Of a stretch of 64,000 nucleotides of DNA, positions 19,809 to 29,254 are shown piece by piece. The stretch lies in NCBI RefSeq assembly GCF_003491345.1, contig NZ_CP025512.1:3309621-3373620 (forward strand), written 5' to 3'. The notes below the pieces were generated by a model, which worked only from the letters and a program-made list of their open reading frames with translations, was not told the DNA's origin and did no database searches. Every line of letters begins with the position of its first letter. The first letter of the stretch is position 1. Source of the stretch: Neorhizobium sp. SOG26. GTDB lineage: Bacteria; Pseudomonadota; Alphaproteobacteria; Rhizobiales; Rhizobiaceae. The translations under genes and the position numbers were made by a program.

Positions 19809-20170
19809 CGGGCGCGACGGCGCAGGCGGAGATAACCGAGCAGCCAGAACAGGAGTGCCGCCACCCATGAGAGGGAAAGGTGCAGCAGCGGCTGCACCTG
19901 CGGGGCCCGTGTTGCAAGCAGCGCAAACAGGCTGAAGCTCAGCAGCAGGCTGACACCGACAAGCGGCCGCAGTCCGGGAGGGGAGGGTGGCACATCAGAT
20001 GGACGCGTAACGCGCAGGATGATGGCGCAAACGGCAATGGCGCCGCCGAGCGAAAGCAGGCGGGCGACAAGCGGCCCGAAGCCGAAGACCGTGATGAGGA
20101 TGTGCAGAAGCACCGCGTCGAGAGCGATAAGCAGAAGGCTCAGGATGATGATGCGCGGGCGCAGAAGCAC
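19805..20170 (-). CDS. Small integral membrane protein, four predicted helices (121 aa)
   Basis: Hydrophobic segments lie at about residues 7-27, 32-53, 68-88 and 94-114, with an Arg-rich C-terminus ([11 protein letters not shown]). The layout of four helices and a basic tail resembles GtrA-like or other small rhizobial membrane proteins, but I cannot assign it to a family. It starts at a GTG (20170) in [18 protein letters not shown]. Its stop overlaps that of the converging oxidoreductase by 4 bp in CTAG. Confidence 0.65.
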   Translation of the reverse strand: MLLRPRIIILSLLLIALDAVLLHILITVFGFGPLVARLLSLGGAIAVCAIILRVTRPSDVPPSPPGLRPLVGVSLLLSFSLFALLATRAPQVQPLLHLSLSWVAALLFWLLGYLRLRRRAR

Positions 20171-20321
20171 GGGAAATGGGCCAGCCGTTGATCGCAGGAT
20201 AGGCCCACGATGCGCTGCAGCCGGTTAAACCGGCGTTAAGCAGCAAGATGTCGGCAGCTGTCGACCTCGGCCCGGCTGAGACAGGCAGACTGCTGTCCCA
20301 GCGTCATGCATAGTGTTGGCT

Positions 20322-20486
20322 TTAGAGGATCCGGTTGAACGCGTCGCGGTCGATGCCGAGCGTTTCCAGGTCGCGGCCAGCCGGGCGGCGGCGGTTTTCA
20401 ACGGCAGCCGAAACGGCGATTGCAGCGCCAACAACGGCGAATGCACGGGTAAAGCTGTTGCCACGCTTCTTGGTATTGATAGACAT
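20322..20486 (-). CDS. Small hydrophobic protein of unknown function (54 aa)
   Basis: The protein MSINTKKRGNSFTRAFAVVGAAIAVSAAVENRRR has a single hydrophobic segment (about 15-28) followed by RPAGRDLETLGIDRDAFNRIL. It looks like a short single-pass inner-membrane or peripherally bound peptide; similar proteins annotated as hypothetical are widespread in Rhizobiaceae. ATG 20486 follows AAGGAGACGAGAAC, a strong ribosome binding site. The upstream open frame lacks one. Function unknown. Confidence 0.7.
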   Translation of the reverse strand: MSINTKKRGNSFTRAFAVVGAAIAVSAAVENRRRPAGRDLETLGIDRDAFNRIL

Positions 20487-20659
20487 GTTCTCGTCTCCTT
20501 CTCGTTGTACTGAATATGGTGAGCAGGTGGTTATTGTGCAACGCACAAGGGAGCACGGGAGCCATGCAGATGCGGCATATCATCGGCGAGTTCCGAACCG
20601 TGGCTTGCACATTTCGTCCGCATGTTGCTATCGCTGAACGACCACTCCTGGAGTTCCCG

Positions 20660-21013
20660 ATGACGGTCACGATCTACGGTATCAAGAACTGCGACACGAT
20701 GAAGAAGGCGCGCGCCTGGCTTGATGAGCGCGGCATCGAATACAGCTTCCACGACTACAAGGCGCATGGCATCGACCGGGCGCATCTGGAGACCTGGACG
20801 GAACGCGCAAACTGGGAAACGGCGCTGAACCGCGCGGGCACGACCTTCAAGAAGCTGGAAGATGCTGCAAAGGCGGATCTCGATCGCGAGAAAGCGATCG
20901 AGCTGATGCTGGCCCAGCCGTCGATGATCAAGCGGCCGGTGCTCGAGGCGGACGGCAAGCTTTTGATCGGCTTCAAGCCCGACCTTTACGAAGAGGCTTT
21001 TGCCGCAGTCTAA
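20660..21013 (+). CDS. ArsC/YffB-family reductase-like protein (Spx/ArsC fold)
   Basis: A 117-aa thioredoxin-fold protein: TVTIYGIKNCDTMKKARAWLDERGIEYSFHDYKAHGI. The single N-terminal cysteine (Cys12) in a CDTMKKA motif, then LNRAGTTFKKL and SMIKRPVL, match the YffB branch of ArsC-like proteins, which act as glutathione-dependent reductases or have unknown function rather than as arsenate reductases. ATG 20660 gives the normal family start (GGAG just upstream). ybaK follows 14 nt later in the same direction. Confidence 0.9.
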   Translation: MTVTIYGIKNCDTMKKARAWLDERGIEYSFHDYKAHGIDRAHLETWTERANWETALNRAGTTFKKLEDAAKADLDREKAIELMLAQPSMIKRPVLEADGKLLIGFKPDLYEEAFAAV

Positions 21014-21027
21014 CCCCGGTTGCTCCC

Positions 21028-21501
21028 ATGTCAAAAACCACTCGTGCCACCCAGGCGCTGCAAAAGGCGGGCGTCTCCTTCACCACCGTCACCTATGATT
21101 ACGATCCGGACGCCGACCGGATCGGACTGGCTGCGGCCGAGGCGATTGGCGAAAGTCCATCACGGGTGCTGAAGACGCTGATGGCAGAAGTCGATGGCAA
21201 GCCCGTCTGTGTTGTCGTGCCGTCTGACCGCGAGGTTTCGATGAAGAAGCTTGCGGCGGGCTTTGGTGGCAAGTCGGCGCATATGATGAAGCCGGCCGAT
21301 GCCGAGCGTGCCACGGGCTACCATGTCGGCGGCATCAGCCCGTTCGGGCAGAAGAAGACGGTGCCGACAGCAATCGAGATCACCGCGCTCGAAGAAGCTT
21401 ACGTTTACATCAACGGCGGCCAGCGCGGCCTGCAGATCCGCGTTGATCCGCGCAAGGCGCAGGAAGCCTTGCGCGCCGTTGCCGCTGCACTGGTTACGTG
21501 A
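21028..21501 (+). CDS. ybaK: Cys-tRNA(Pro)/Cys-tRNA(Cys) deacylase YbaK
   Basis: A 157-aa protein of the YbaK/EbsC family: MSKTTRATQALQKAGVSFTTV, KTLMAEVDGKPVCVVVPSDREVSMKKLA, and YHVGGISPFGQKKTVPTAIE. The lysine in VSMKKLA and the GGISPFGQ loop shape the catalytic pocket. It hydrolyses Cys mischarged onto tRNA-Pro, acting in trans to ProRS. Length and motifs are complete. It follows the YffB-like gene and precedes a metallo-hydrolase, likely one transcription unit. Confidence 0.93.
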   Translation: MSKTTRATQALQKAGVSFTTVTYDYDPDADRIGLAAAEAIGESPSRVLKTLMAEVDGKPVCVVVPSDREVSMKKLAAGFGGKSAHMMKPADAERATGYHVGGISPFGQKKTVPTAIEITALEEAYVYINGGQRGLQIRVDPRKAQEALRAVAAALVT

Positions 21502-21510
21502 GGTGATCCG

Positions 21511-22398
21511 ATGCCGGACATGACTGCGACGCTGCGCATCCTTGAGCCCCAACCCGGCATCTTCGCCTATTACGATGGGCGGATTGACGGCAAGCGCCTG
21601 CATGATGCCGCGCCGAACTGGCTTGACGACGGCGCCTATTCGCTGGGCGTGGCGTCCTATGCGTTGGTCGATGGGGATGAGGCGCTGGTCTACGACACGC
21701 ATATCTCGCTCGACCATGCCCGAGCCATCCGGGCGCATTTGGAAGGCGTGGGCGTCAAGCGGATCCGCGTTGTGCTCAGCCACTGGCACAAGGACCACAT
21801 TGCCGGCAACGCGGTCTTTGCCGATTGCGAAATCATCGCGCTGAAGCTGACGGCCGAACGAATGGCCGAGAACCGGGCGAAGATCGAGACGGCCAACCCG
21901 CCGATCAACCCGGTGGTGATGCCAACCACGACCGTCGAAAACCGGCTCGAGCTCACCCTTGGCAGCCGCAGGGTGGAGCTTCACCATTTCGCCATTCATA
22001 GCGCCGATGGCAACGTGATCTGGCTGCCGGAGGAAAAGCTGCTGCTGGCCGGGGATACGCTGGAAGACACCGTCACTTACATTTCCGAAGCAGGCGAGAT
22101 CGCGACTCACCAGGCCGAACTTGCCCGCATGCGGACGTGGCCGATCGAGAAGATCCTGCCCGCGCACGGCGATCCGGACCGCATCGCCTCCGGTGGCTAT
22201 GATGCAAGCCTCATTGACGCCAACCTCGCCTATCTTGAAGCGATGACCGCCGCAGCCGCTTCCGGCCAGGAGATCGACCCGTCGCTGAAGGCATTCGTGG
22301 GCGAGGAGATCGCACGCGGATCGGTGACCTATTTCGAGCCCTATGAAGCGGTTCACACAAGCAATATCGCAGCCGTTAAAACGGCAGCGAAAGGCTGA
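21511..22398 (+). CDS. MBL-fold metallo-hydrolase
   Basis: A 295-aa metallo-beta-lactamase-fold protein. The metal-binding HxHxDH motif is in VLSHWHKDHIAGN, with later ligands in ELHHFAIHSADGNVIWLPEEKLLLAGDTLED (the GD motif) and ILPAHGDPDRIASGGYD. It resembles glyoxalase-II-like hydrolases but lacks their typical C-terminal helical domain, so the substrate is unknown. It starts 9 nt after the ybaK stop and is probably cotranscribed with it. Confidence 0.9.
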   Translation: MPDMTATLRILEPQPGIFAYYDGRIDGKRLHDAAPNWLDDGAYSLGVASYALVDGDEALVYDTHISLDHARAIRAHLEGVGVKRIRVVLSHWHKDHIAGNAVFADCEIIALKLTAERMAENRAKIETANPPINPVVMPTTTVENRLELTLGSRRVELHHFAIHSADGNVIWLPEEKLLLAGDTLEDTVTYISEAGEIATHQAELARMRTWPIEKILPAHGDPDRIASGGYDASLIDANLAYLEAMTAAAASGQEIDPSLKAFVGEEIARGSVTYFEPYEAVHTSNIAAVKTAAKG

Positions 22399-22466
22399 GC
22401 GGACTTCAATTCCGCCGCAAACCTCTCTAAGTCTGGCGTGATACAGCCAAACATTTGAGGTCCACC

Positions 22467-23720
22467 ATGACAATCGTGCCGAACTTTCAAACCGCCGTCG
22501 ATCCGCAGAAGCTCGACAAGCTGGCCGAAGTGGCCGTGAAGGTAGGCCTGAGGCTCGAGCAGGGACAGGACCTCGTGATAACGGCGCCGATCGCGGCGCT
22601 GCCGCTTGTGCGCCTGATCACCAAGCATGCCTATATCGCCGGCGCGGGCATCGTCTCGACCTTCTATTCCGACGAAGAAACCACGCTTGCCCGCTACCAG
22701 CACGCGCCGGACGGCAGCTTCGACAAGGCCTCCGACTGGCTCTACGAGGGCATGGCTAAGGCTTATGCCAATGGCGCGGCGCGCCTTGCGATCGCCGGCG
22801 ACAACCCGATGCTGCTGTCCGGGCAGGACCCGGCAAAGGTGGCGCGCGCCAACAAGGCCAATTCCATGGCCTACAAGCCGGCGCTGGAAAAGATCGCCAA
22901 CTTCGACATCAACTGGAACATCATCTCCTATCCGAACCCGTCCTGGGCGCGGCAGGTATTCCCGGACGTTCCCGAAGACGTCGCGGTCGGCAAGCTTGCC
23001 GATGCCATCTTTGCCGCGTCGCGCGTCGATGTCGCCGATCCGATTGGCGCCTGGGCCGAGCACAACGCCAACCTGAAGAAGCGGTCGACCTGGCTCAATG
23101 GCGAGCGCTTCTCGGCGCTGCACTTCACCGGTCCCGGCACCGACCTGACGGTGGGGCTGGCCGAAGGCCATGAATGGCATGGGGGCGCCTCGACCGCCAA
23201 GAACGGCATTACCTGCAACCCGAACATCCCGACGGAAGAAGTCTTCACCACGCCGCATGCGCTGAAGGTGGAAGGCCATGTCTCCAGCACCAAGCCGCTC
23301 TCGCACCAGGGCACGCTGATCGACAACATCCAGGTGAAGTTCGAAGGCGGCCGCATCGTCGAAGCGAAAGCCAGCCGCGGCGAGGAAGTGCTCAACAAGG
23401 TGCTCGACACCGACGAGGGTGCAAGGCGGCTGGGCGAAGTGGCGCTGGTGCCGCATTCCTCGCCGATCTCCAAGAGCGGCATCCTGTTCTACAACACACT
23501 GTTTGATGAAAACGCCTCCTGTCACATCGCGCTCGGCCAGTGCTATTCGAAGTGCTTCCTTGATGGCGCATCTCTCAGCCAGGAACAGATCAAGGCGCAG
23601 GGCGGCAATTCCAGCCTCATCCACATCGACTGGATGATCGGCTCGGACAAGGTTGACATCGACGGCATCCGCGCCGACGGATCGAGTGTGCCGGTCATGC
23701 GCAACGGCGAATGGGCTTAA
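22467..23720 (+). CDS. M29 family aminopeptidase (thermophilic-type)
   Basis: A 417-aa protein starting MTIVPNFQTAVDPQKLDKLAEVAVKVGLRLEQGQ. Family motifs with the metal ligands are visible: TEGHEWHGG-like GLAEGHEWHGG, NIPTEEVFTTPH, the SHQGTLIDN loop, LVPHSSPISKSGILFYNTLFDENASCHIALGQ and HIDWMIGSDKVDIDG. M29 enzymes are dimeric, Co or Zn-dependent and remove N-terminal residues from peptides in the cytoplasm. ATG 22467 has GAGG upstream; the preceding ATG at 22455 is less well placed. Confidence 0.94.
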   Translation: MTIVPNFQTAVDPQKLDKLAEVAVKVGLRLEQGQDLVITAPIAALPLVRLITKHAYIAGAGIVSTFYSDEETTLARYQHAPDGSFDKASDWLYEGMAKAYANGAARLAIAGDNPMLLSGQDPAKVARANKANSMAYKPALEKIANFDINWNIISYPNPSWARQVFPDVPEDVAVGKLADAIFAASRVDVADPIGAWAEHNANLKKRSTWLNGERFSALHFTGPGTDLTVGLAEGHEWHGGASTAKNGITCNPNIPTEEVFTTPHALKVEGHVSSTKPLSHQGTLIDNIQVKFEGGRIVEAKASRGEEVLNKVLDTDEGARRLGEVALVPHSSPISKSGILFYNTLFDENASCHIALGQCYSKCFLDGASLSQEQIKAQGGNSSLIHIDWMIGSDKVDIDGIRADGSSVPVMRNGEWA

Positions 23721-23771
23721 AGCCGTTTTTGGCGCGAAATTAGCTAACGAGGCAGGGCCGAGCGTCCTGCC

Positions 23772-25379
23772 TCAGAACAAGCTGCCTTGTTTCGGGGGAT
23801 CGGCAGGCGGTTCGGCTTTCGTTGCTGGGCGGCGTTTGGGCTCGGGTCCCGGGCGCTTGTCCACCTCCGGTGCGCCTTCTCCTGTCACCGCTGCGACGCG
23901 GCCATCGGCGAACTGGATGCTGATGGCGCGTCCGGCATCGACATCGGCGGCGCGCGTCAGCGGCTTGTCGTCCTCGCCGCGAATGACGGCGTAGCCACGC
24001 TTCAAGACGTTGGTATAGGCGAGCGACTGCAGGACGCGATCCTGCGCCATCACGTTGGCGCGGCTGCGGCTCAGCGCATGGCGGATCGCGGTATCGGAAT
24101 GGCGGGAGAGCGACGTGAGATGCTGGCGTTCCCGCTGCAGATGCCCGGCAAGGCGCGCCGGAAGGGCCGCAAGCTTGGCGGCAGCGGTATCGACGCGGTT
24201 CTGGCCCTTCAGCAATTGCCGCTCCAGGCACCGCTCGCTGCGGGTCAATCTGTCAGCAAGCGCTTGACGCTGCTGGGCAAGCCGGTTGGTGAGAAGCTCC
24301 AGGCGCAGGCCGGAAGAAGATCGCTCCAGCGCCCGACGTTTCACCACCGTCGTGCGCTCCAGGCCGCGACCCAGGCCGGCGGACGCCTCATCGAAGCGGC
24401 GGCGCGGCAGCGCCAGCAACTGGTCCAGCGATGGCAGGGCGCGCATCAGCGCGCGCACCGTTTGGCGACGGTGGTCCATATGGCGGCTGGAGCAGTGCCG
24501 CAGCCGGGCGGTCAGGTTGGCGATCTGGGCGTCGAGATCCGCCTTCACCGGCACGGCCATTTCGGCGGCACCCGTCGGGGTCGGCGCACGCACGTCGGCC
24601 GCATGGTCGATCAGCGTCCAGTCGGTCTCGTGGCCGACGGCGGAGATTAACGGGATCTGGCTTTCAGCCGCGGCGCGAACCACGGCCTCGTCGTTGAAGC
24701 TCCAGAGATCCTCCAGGCTGCCGCCGCCGCGCGCAATGATCAGCACGTCGGGTCGGGGAATCGGACCATTGGCCTCGAATGTATTGAAGCCGCGAATGGC
24801 GGCCGCCACCTCGTCACCCGATCCTTCGCCCTGCACCTTGACCGGCCACACGACCACGTGCACCGGGAAGCGGTCCGAGATGCGATGCAGGATATCGCGA
24901 ATGACGGCGCCGGTCGGCGAGGTCACGACGCCAATCACATGCGGCAGATAGGGCAGGGGCCGCTTGCGCGCCTGGTCGAACAGGCCCTCGGCACCCAGCC
25001 GCCGGCGGCGCTCCTCGATCAAAGCCATCAGCGCGCCGGCGCCCGCAGGCTCCATGTTCTCGATGACGATCTGGTATTTCGACGATCCGGGGAAGGTGGT
25101 CACCTTGCCCGTGGCGATGACTTCCATGCCCTCTTCAGGACGAAAACGCAGGCGCGGAAAGGTCCCCTTCCAGATCACTGCATCAATGCGAGCCCGGTCG
25201 TCCTTCAGCGAGAAATAGGCATGGCCGGAGGAATGCTGGCCGCGATAACCGGAGATTTCGCCGCGCACCCGCACGTGGTCAAAAGCGTTCTCGACCGTGC
25301 GCTTGATCGAGCCCGACAATTCCGACACCGAAAACTCGGTGAGGTTCGACTGGGAATCAGGGGCCGGGAATGGGGTCAT
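23772..25379 (-). CDS. xseA: Exodeoxyribonuclease VII large subunit
   Basis: A 535-aa protein with an N-terminal OB fold ([32 protein letters not shown], then [28 protein letters not shown]), the catalytic core ([37 protein letters not shown] and [18 protein letters not shown]), and a long coiled-coil region. With XseB it degrades single-stranded DNA from both ends to oligonucleotides, acting in mismatch and other repair. xseB is not adjacent in this window. The C-terminal tail beyond the coiled coil is Pro- and Lys-rich, as in rhizobial orthologues. Confidence 0.95.
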   Translation of the reverse strand: MTPFPAPDSQSNLTEFSVSELSGSIKRTVENAFDHVRVRGEISGYRGQHSSGHAYFSLKDDRARIDAVIWKGTFPRLRFRPEEGMEVIATGKVTTFPGSSKYQIVIENMEPAGAGALMALIEERRRRLGAEGLFDQARKRPLPYLPHVIGVVTSPTGAVIRDILHRISDRFPVHVVVWPVKVQGEGSGDEVAAAIRGFNTFEANGPIPRPDVLIIARGGGSLEDLWSFNDEAVVRAAAESQIPLISAVGHETDWTLIDHAADVRAPTPTGAAEMAVPVKADLDAQIANLTARLRHCSSRHMDHRRQTVRALMRALPSLDQLLALPRRRFDEASAGLGRGLERTTVVKRRALERSSSGLRLELLTNRLAQQRQALADRLTRSERCLERQLLKGQNRVDTAAAKLAALPARLAGHLQRERQHLTSLSRHSDTAIRHALSRSRANVMAQDRVLQSLAYTNVLKRGYAVIRGEDDKPLTRAADVDAGRAISIQFADGRVAAVTGEGAPEVDKRPGPEPKRRPATKAEPPADPPKQGSLF

Positions 25380-25601
25380 CCTGTCTTTCTAAAGCAAGCG
25401 GCCCGGAAATTCATCATCTCTCGCCGGCGGGCACGTGGACGTTCTTGGGAAGTCAGAAAATGGAAGTGCAGGTTAAGCCATTCAAGATGCGCGCAGATTT
25501 CTTGATGGTTTGCCGTGGAAGGGGCTTTTGGCCGCTTGTTTTTCCACAGCTATGGGCCGTGGCGGAGAATGGCGCGACGTTCAAACCAAGGAGAACCTGC
25601 C

Positions 25602-25865
25602 ATGCCCGATCGTTTTGCCAATACCCAGCCTTCCCTGTCCGGTCCCGCCGCGTCCGGATTTGCCGTAACGCCCAATGACGCAACCGACCTGCCGGAGACG
25701 ACGCGGGCTCTTTATGTCGGGATAGGCGGCAACATGGCGGTGCGCATGTTGTCTGGCGAGACGCTGACGCTCTCGAACCTTTCGGCAGGAAGCCTGCTGC
25801 CGCTGCGCGTTACGCGCGTGATGTCGAGCGGCACGACGGCATCCGCCATCATCGGCCTGGTCTAG
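25602..25865 (+). CDS. Small protein resembling the gene-transfer-agent head-spike base (Rcc01079-like), 87 aa
   Basis: The protein MPDRFANTQPSLSGPAASGFAVTPNDATDLPETTRALYVGIGG continues with MAVRMLSGETLTLSNLSAGSLLPLRVTRVMSSGTTASAIIGL. The DATDLP.TTRALYVG.GG and LP.RV.RV..SGTTAS.I pattern matches, from memory, the small spike-base proteins named after Rcc01079, which sits on the capsid vertices of the Rhodobacter capsulatus gene transfer agent. There is no other phage or GTA gene nearby. It lies alone between xseA and guaA, on the other strand. ATG 25602 has AAGGAG at 25590. Confidence 0.7.
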   Translation: MPDRFANTQPSLSGPAASGFAVTPNDATDLPETTRALYVGIGGNMAVRMLSGETLTLSNLSAGSLLPLRVTRVMSSGTTASAIIGLV

Positions 25866-25877
25866 CCGGTATTGATA

Positions 25878-25910
25878 TTCCGGAGCCGGATGGGTGATCC
25901 GGCTCCGGAA
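25878..25910. terminator. Bidirectional terminator-like hairpin between the spike-like gene and guaA
   Basis: Thirteen-bp perfect stem TTCCGGAGCCGGA / TCCGGCTCCGGAA with a 7-nt loop. It lies just after the small gene's stop and just before guaA's stop on the other strand. The T-run is short, so strength is uncertain. Confidence 0.72.
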
Positions 25911-25922
25911 GCCTTGTTCAGA

Positions 25923-27500
25923 CTATTCCCACTCGATCGTGCCCGGCGGCTTCGACGTGACGTCGTAGACAACGCGGTTGATGCCACGTACCTCGTTGAT
26001 GATGCGGGTGGCCGTGCGGCCGAGGAAGTTCATGTCATAGGGGTAGAAGTCGGCGGTCATGCCGTCGACCGAGGTCACGGCGCGCAGCGCGCAGACGAAG
26101 TCATAGGTGCGATAATCGCCCATGACGCCGACGGTCTGCACCGGCAACAGCACGGCAAAGGCCTGCCAGATCGTGTCGTAGAGGCCAGCCTTGCGAATCT
26201 CTTCGAGATAGATCGCGTCTGCCTTGCGCAGGATGTCGAGCTTTTCGCGGGTGACCGCGCCGGGGCAGCGGATCGCGAGGCCGGGACCCGGGAACGGGTG
26301 GCGGCCAATGAAGCTTTCCGGCAGGCCAAGTTCGCGGCCAAGCGCACGGACTTCGTCCTTGAAGAGCTCGCGCAGCGGCTCGACGAGCTGCATGTTCATG
26401 CGCTCGGGCAGGCCGCCAACATTGTGGTGGCTCTTGATGGTGACCGACGGGCCGCCGGAGAAGGAAACGCTTTCGATGACGTCCGGGTAAAGTGTGCCCT
26501 GCGCCAGGAATTTCGGGGCACCCTTGCCGTCTTCGGCAATCTTCGAGGCCTCGGCGTCGAAGACCTCGATGAACAGGCGACCGATCGTCTTGCGCTTGAC
26601 TTCCGGATCGGTGACGCCGGCAAGTTCGGTGAGGAACAGGTCGGACGCGTCGACATGCACGAGTGGGATGTTGTAGTTGTCGCGGAACATGCCGACAACC
26701 TGCTCGCTCTCGCCTTGGCGCATCAAGCCGTGGTCGACATAGATGCAGGTCAGCTGGTCGCCGATCGCTTCGTGGATCAGCACGGCTGCAACGGAGGAGT
26801 CGACCCCGCCGGACAGGCCGCAGATGACGCGCTCGGAGCCGACCTGCTCGCGGATCTTGCGGATAATCTCCGCCCGATAGGCTGCCATGGTCCAGTCGGA
26901 CTTCAGCCCGACGATCTTGTGCACGAAGTTGGAGAGCAGCTTGGCGCCATCCGGCGTGTGAACCACTTCCGGGTGGAACATCGTCGTGTAGTAGCGGCGG
27001 CTTTCGTCGGCGGCGATCGCAAAGGGTGCGTTCTCCGACGTCGCGATGACCTCGAACCCTTCCGGCAGCTGCGTGACGCGGTCGCCGTGGCTCATCCAGA
27101 CGGGGTAACGTCCGCCTTCTTCCCAGAAGCCTTCAAACAGCGGGCTTGCCTTCTTCACCTCAAGATCGGCGCGACCGAACTCGGCAGCATGGCCACCTTC
27201 AACGACGCCGCCCAACTGGGTGCAGAGCGTCTGCTGGCCGTAGCAGATGCCAAGGATCGGCACGCCGCTGTCGATCACCGCCTGCGGAGCGCGCGGGCTG
27301 CCTTCCGCCGTGACCGAGGCCGGGCCGCCGGAAAAGATCACGCCCTTGGGGCTCAGCTTCTCGAACGCTGCGGCAGCACTCTGGAAGGGATGGATTTCGC
27401 AATAGACCCCGGCTTCGCGAATACGGCGCGCAATCAACTGCGTCACCTGGCTGCCGAAATCGATGATGAGAATGCTGTCGGGATGAGCTATCTGGGTCAT
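25923..27500 (-). CDS. guaA: GMP synthase (glutamine-hydrolysing)
   Basis: A 525-aa enzyme converting XMP, ATP and glutamine to GMP. The N-terminal class I amidotransferase has the nucleophile in ILGICYGQQ and the His-Glu pair in HPEVVHT. The ATP-pyrophosphatase domain has the P-loop in [13 protein letters not shown], and the dimerisation C-terminus ends PPGTIEWE. Length is normal. It is the last gene of a minus-strand run together with mtnN, a PaaI thioesterase, tspO and the rsmB-like gene; the gap to mtnN is 40 bp. Confidence 0.97.
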   Translation of the reverse strand: MTQIAHPDSILIIDFGSQVTQLIARRIREAGVYCEIHPFQSAAAAFEKLSPKGVIFSGGPASVTAEGSPRAPQAVIDSGVPILGICYGQQTLCTQLGGVVEGGHAAEFGRADLEVKKASPLFEGFWEEGGRYPVWMSHGDRVTQLPEGFEVIATSENAPFAIAADESRRYYTTMFHPEVVHTPDGAKLLSNFVHKIVGLKSDWTMAAYRAEIIRKIREQVGSERVICGLSGGVDSSVAAVLIHEAIGDQLTCIYVDHGLMRQGESEQVVGMFRDNYNIPLVHVDASDLFLTELAGVTDPEVKRKTIGRLFIEVFDAEASKIAEDGKGAPKFLAQGTLYPDVIESVSFSGGPSVTIKSHHNVGGLPERMNMQLVEPLRELFKDEVRALGRELGLPESFIGRHPFPGPGLAIRCPGAVTREKLDILRKADAIYLEEIRKAGLYDTIWQAFAVLLPVQTVGVMGDYRTYDFVCALRAVTSVDGMTADFYPYDMNFLGRTATRIINEVRGINRVVYDVTSKPPGTIEWE

Positions 27501-27540
27501 GCCGAGCCTTTAAAGAAATCTTGGATTTTGTGCAACTGCG

Positions 27541-28194
27541 TTAGAGCGTCACATCGCCGGATTCCAGCGCCTCCAGCAGCCGATCCACCGTCTGGGCGAG
27601 TTTGGCGTCGATCACGTGGAGGTATTCGGTCCAGTCACTGACGTGCTTCAGTTCCTCCTTGCCGTCGGAGATGCCGCGCAGGCCGATCAGCGGAATGTCG
27701 AACATCTGGCAGCAGCGCAGGATGGCGAAGGTTTCCATGTCGACCATCTCGGCGTCGATCAGGTCATAAGCCGCGCCCGAGACGATGTTTGCGCCGGTCG
27801 ACAGCGACGCCTTGGGGATGCCCGGAATGGTGAGCCGCAGCGGCACCACGGCAGGAAGCTCAAGGAACGGCGTGCGCCCCTTCTCGAAACCGAGCGGCGA
27901 GGCATTCATGTCGCGATAGGAAGCCGAGGAGGCCTGGTAGACCTCGGTCTGCTCCAGCACCCGCGAGCCGGCAGAGCCAAGCGAGACGACGAGATTGGGA
28001 AGTTCCCCCGCCGCCTGCATGCGGGTCAACGTGTGGGAGAGGACGACAGCCGCCTCCACCGGGCCGACGCCAGTCATCAACGGTGTGAAGCGAGTGCGCA
28101 GCGCTGGACCGTACTCGGCATCAACCGCCATCACGAAAAGGATGCGCTTGCCATCAGCCAGCACCGGCTCACCGAGGGGCAGCCCGGCGGTCAT
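27541..28194 (-). CDS. 5'-methylthioadenosine/S-adenosylhomocysteine nucleosidase-like protein
   Basis: A 217-aa phosphorylase-superfamily protein: ILFVMAVDAEYGPAL, the TGVGPVEAAVVLSHTL loop (GVG-E typical of MTA/SAH nucleosidases), VSLGSAGSRVLEQTEVYQAS, and the nucleoside-recognition block DAEMVDMETFAILRCCQMFDIPLIGLRGISDGKEEL, where Glu of DMETF and Asp of SDG are catalytic. It would recycle MTA or SAH. It overlaps the upstream thioesterase gene by the ATGA sequence, suggesting translational coupling, and precedes guaA. Confidence 0.9.
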   Translation of the reverse strand: MTAGLPLGEPVLADGKRILFVMAVDAEYGPALRTRFTPLMTGVGPVEAAVVLSHTLTRMQAAGELPNLVVSLGSAGSRVLEQTEVYQASSASYRDMNASPLGFEKGRTPFLELPAVVPLRLTIPGIPKASLSTGANIVSGAAYDLIDAEMVDMETFAILRCCQMFDIPLIGLRGISDGKEELKHVSDWTEYLHVIDAKLAQTVDRLLEALESGDVTL

Positions 28195-28640
28195 TCGATG
28201 ACATCCTCGCGGCCGCGGATCACCATCATCGTGCCGGTCATGGAGGCAATGAGCTTGGCCGGACCGTCACCGATCGCATAGGCGCGGCCATCGGCGACGA
28301 TAATCGTGGAGCCGGGCTTGGTGATCTCGCCGCGGAACAGGAAGCGGTCGCCACGGCCCGGCGACATCATGTTCACCTTGAACTCGATGGTGAGGATGGA
28401 GACATCCGGCTCGATGACGCCATAGGCGGCATAGGTGCAGGCGGTGTCGAGAGCCGCGGAAATGACGCCGGCATGCAGGAAACCGTGCTGCTGCGTCAAC
28501 TTCGGGTCAAAGGGAAGCTCGATCTCGACCATGGCCGGCTCGACCCGGGTCAGTTCCGCGCCAAGCATGCTCATCGCACCCTGGCGTGAAAAACTCTGGC
28601 GCACGCGCTCGCTGAAATCGCCGATGTCCCGCCCGTTCAT
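28191..28640 (-). CDS. PaaI-like thioesterase (hotdog fold)
   Basis: A 149-aa hotdog protein with the DHGFLHAG-like core FDPKLTQQHGFLHAGVISAALDTACTYAAYG, where the His/Gly pair binds the thioester and the Asp in AALDTAC is catalytic. A conserved strand FKVNMMSPGRGDRFLFRGEI follows. It would hydrolyse small aryl- or acyl-CoA thioesters. ATG 28640 is chosen, with AAGGGAC upstream. The stop overlaps the next gene by 4 bp (ATGA). Confidence 0.9.
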   Translation of the reverse strand: MNGRDIGDFSERVRQSFSRQGAMSMLGAELTRVEPAMVEIELPFDPKLTQQHGFLHAGVISAALDTACTYAAYGVIEPDVSILTIEFKVNMMSPGRGDRFLFRGEITKPGSTIIVADGRAYAIGDGPAKLIASMTGTMMVIRGREDVIE

Positions 28641-28712
28641 GCCGTGTCCCTTTCGCAGTCGCGAAACTCGCATGCACGGGCAGGTTCCGCAAGCGCGCGG
28701 AGAGCCCGATCC

Positions 28713-29165
28713 TTAATTCAGCAGCAGGATCGACAGGTTAAGTACGGTCGCGAAGGTTACCCAGGCGGCATAAGGCAGGAAGCAGAGGGCGGAAACCCTG
28801 TCCGGCTGCCAGGCTTGGCGGATGAAGACGATGATCGACACCAGCATCGGCACGATGACGATCAGCGCCAGCAACGGGCTTTCCAGTCCGAAGAAGGCGG
28901 GCGACCAGAGGAAGTTCAGCACCATCTGGACGAACCAGGTCTTCATGCGGGCAGAGTTGCGCGCCTCGATCCAGGTACGCGCGCCGGCTATGCCGATGAG
29001 GATGTAGAGCACCGTCCAGACGGGACCGAAGATCCAGCCGGGCGGATTGAAGGACGGCTTCTGGAGGCCTTGGTACCAGTCGCCGGGAAGCGTGAAGAGG
29101 CCGACAAGAGAGCCGATGCCGACAACGCCGATGATAAAGAGGAGATAGATAACTGTGCGGTTCAT
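28713..29165 (-). CDS. tspO: TspO/MBR family protein
   Basis: A 150-aa protein with five membrane helices: TVIYLLFIIGVVGIGSLVG, WYQGLQKPSFNPPGWIFGPVWTVLYILIG, then three more. The KPSFNPPGWIFGPVWTVLYILIGIA and WNFLWSPAFFG-type segments (NFLWSPAFFG) are the family hallmark. It binds tetrapyrroles and cholesterol-like compounds and, in alphaproteobacteria, takes part in stress- and oxygen-dependent regulation. It belongs to a minus-strand run, 72 nt before the PaaI gene. Confidence 0.95.
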   Translation of the reverse strand: MNRTVIYLLFIIGVVGIGSLVGLFTLPGDWYQGLQKPSFNPPGWIFGPVWTVLYILIGIAGARTWIEARNSARMKTWFVQMVLNFLWSPAFFGLESPLLALIVIVPMLVSIIVFIRQAWQPDRVSALCFLPYAAWVTFATVLNLSILLLN

Positions 29166-29254
29166 GACCGGGGCAGATAGGGCGGCAGGTTTTGTTCGGC
29201 CAGATCATCCCGACCGAACTCTTGCCTCATCTCTTGAGACCCCGGAAGCCGGCC

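Noticed and set aside
25872..27641. 589-codon plus-strand frame across guaA
   Set aside because: Antisense shadow of guaA with the typical Val/Asp/Arg-rich nonsense composition; guaA is certain.
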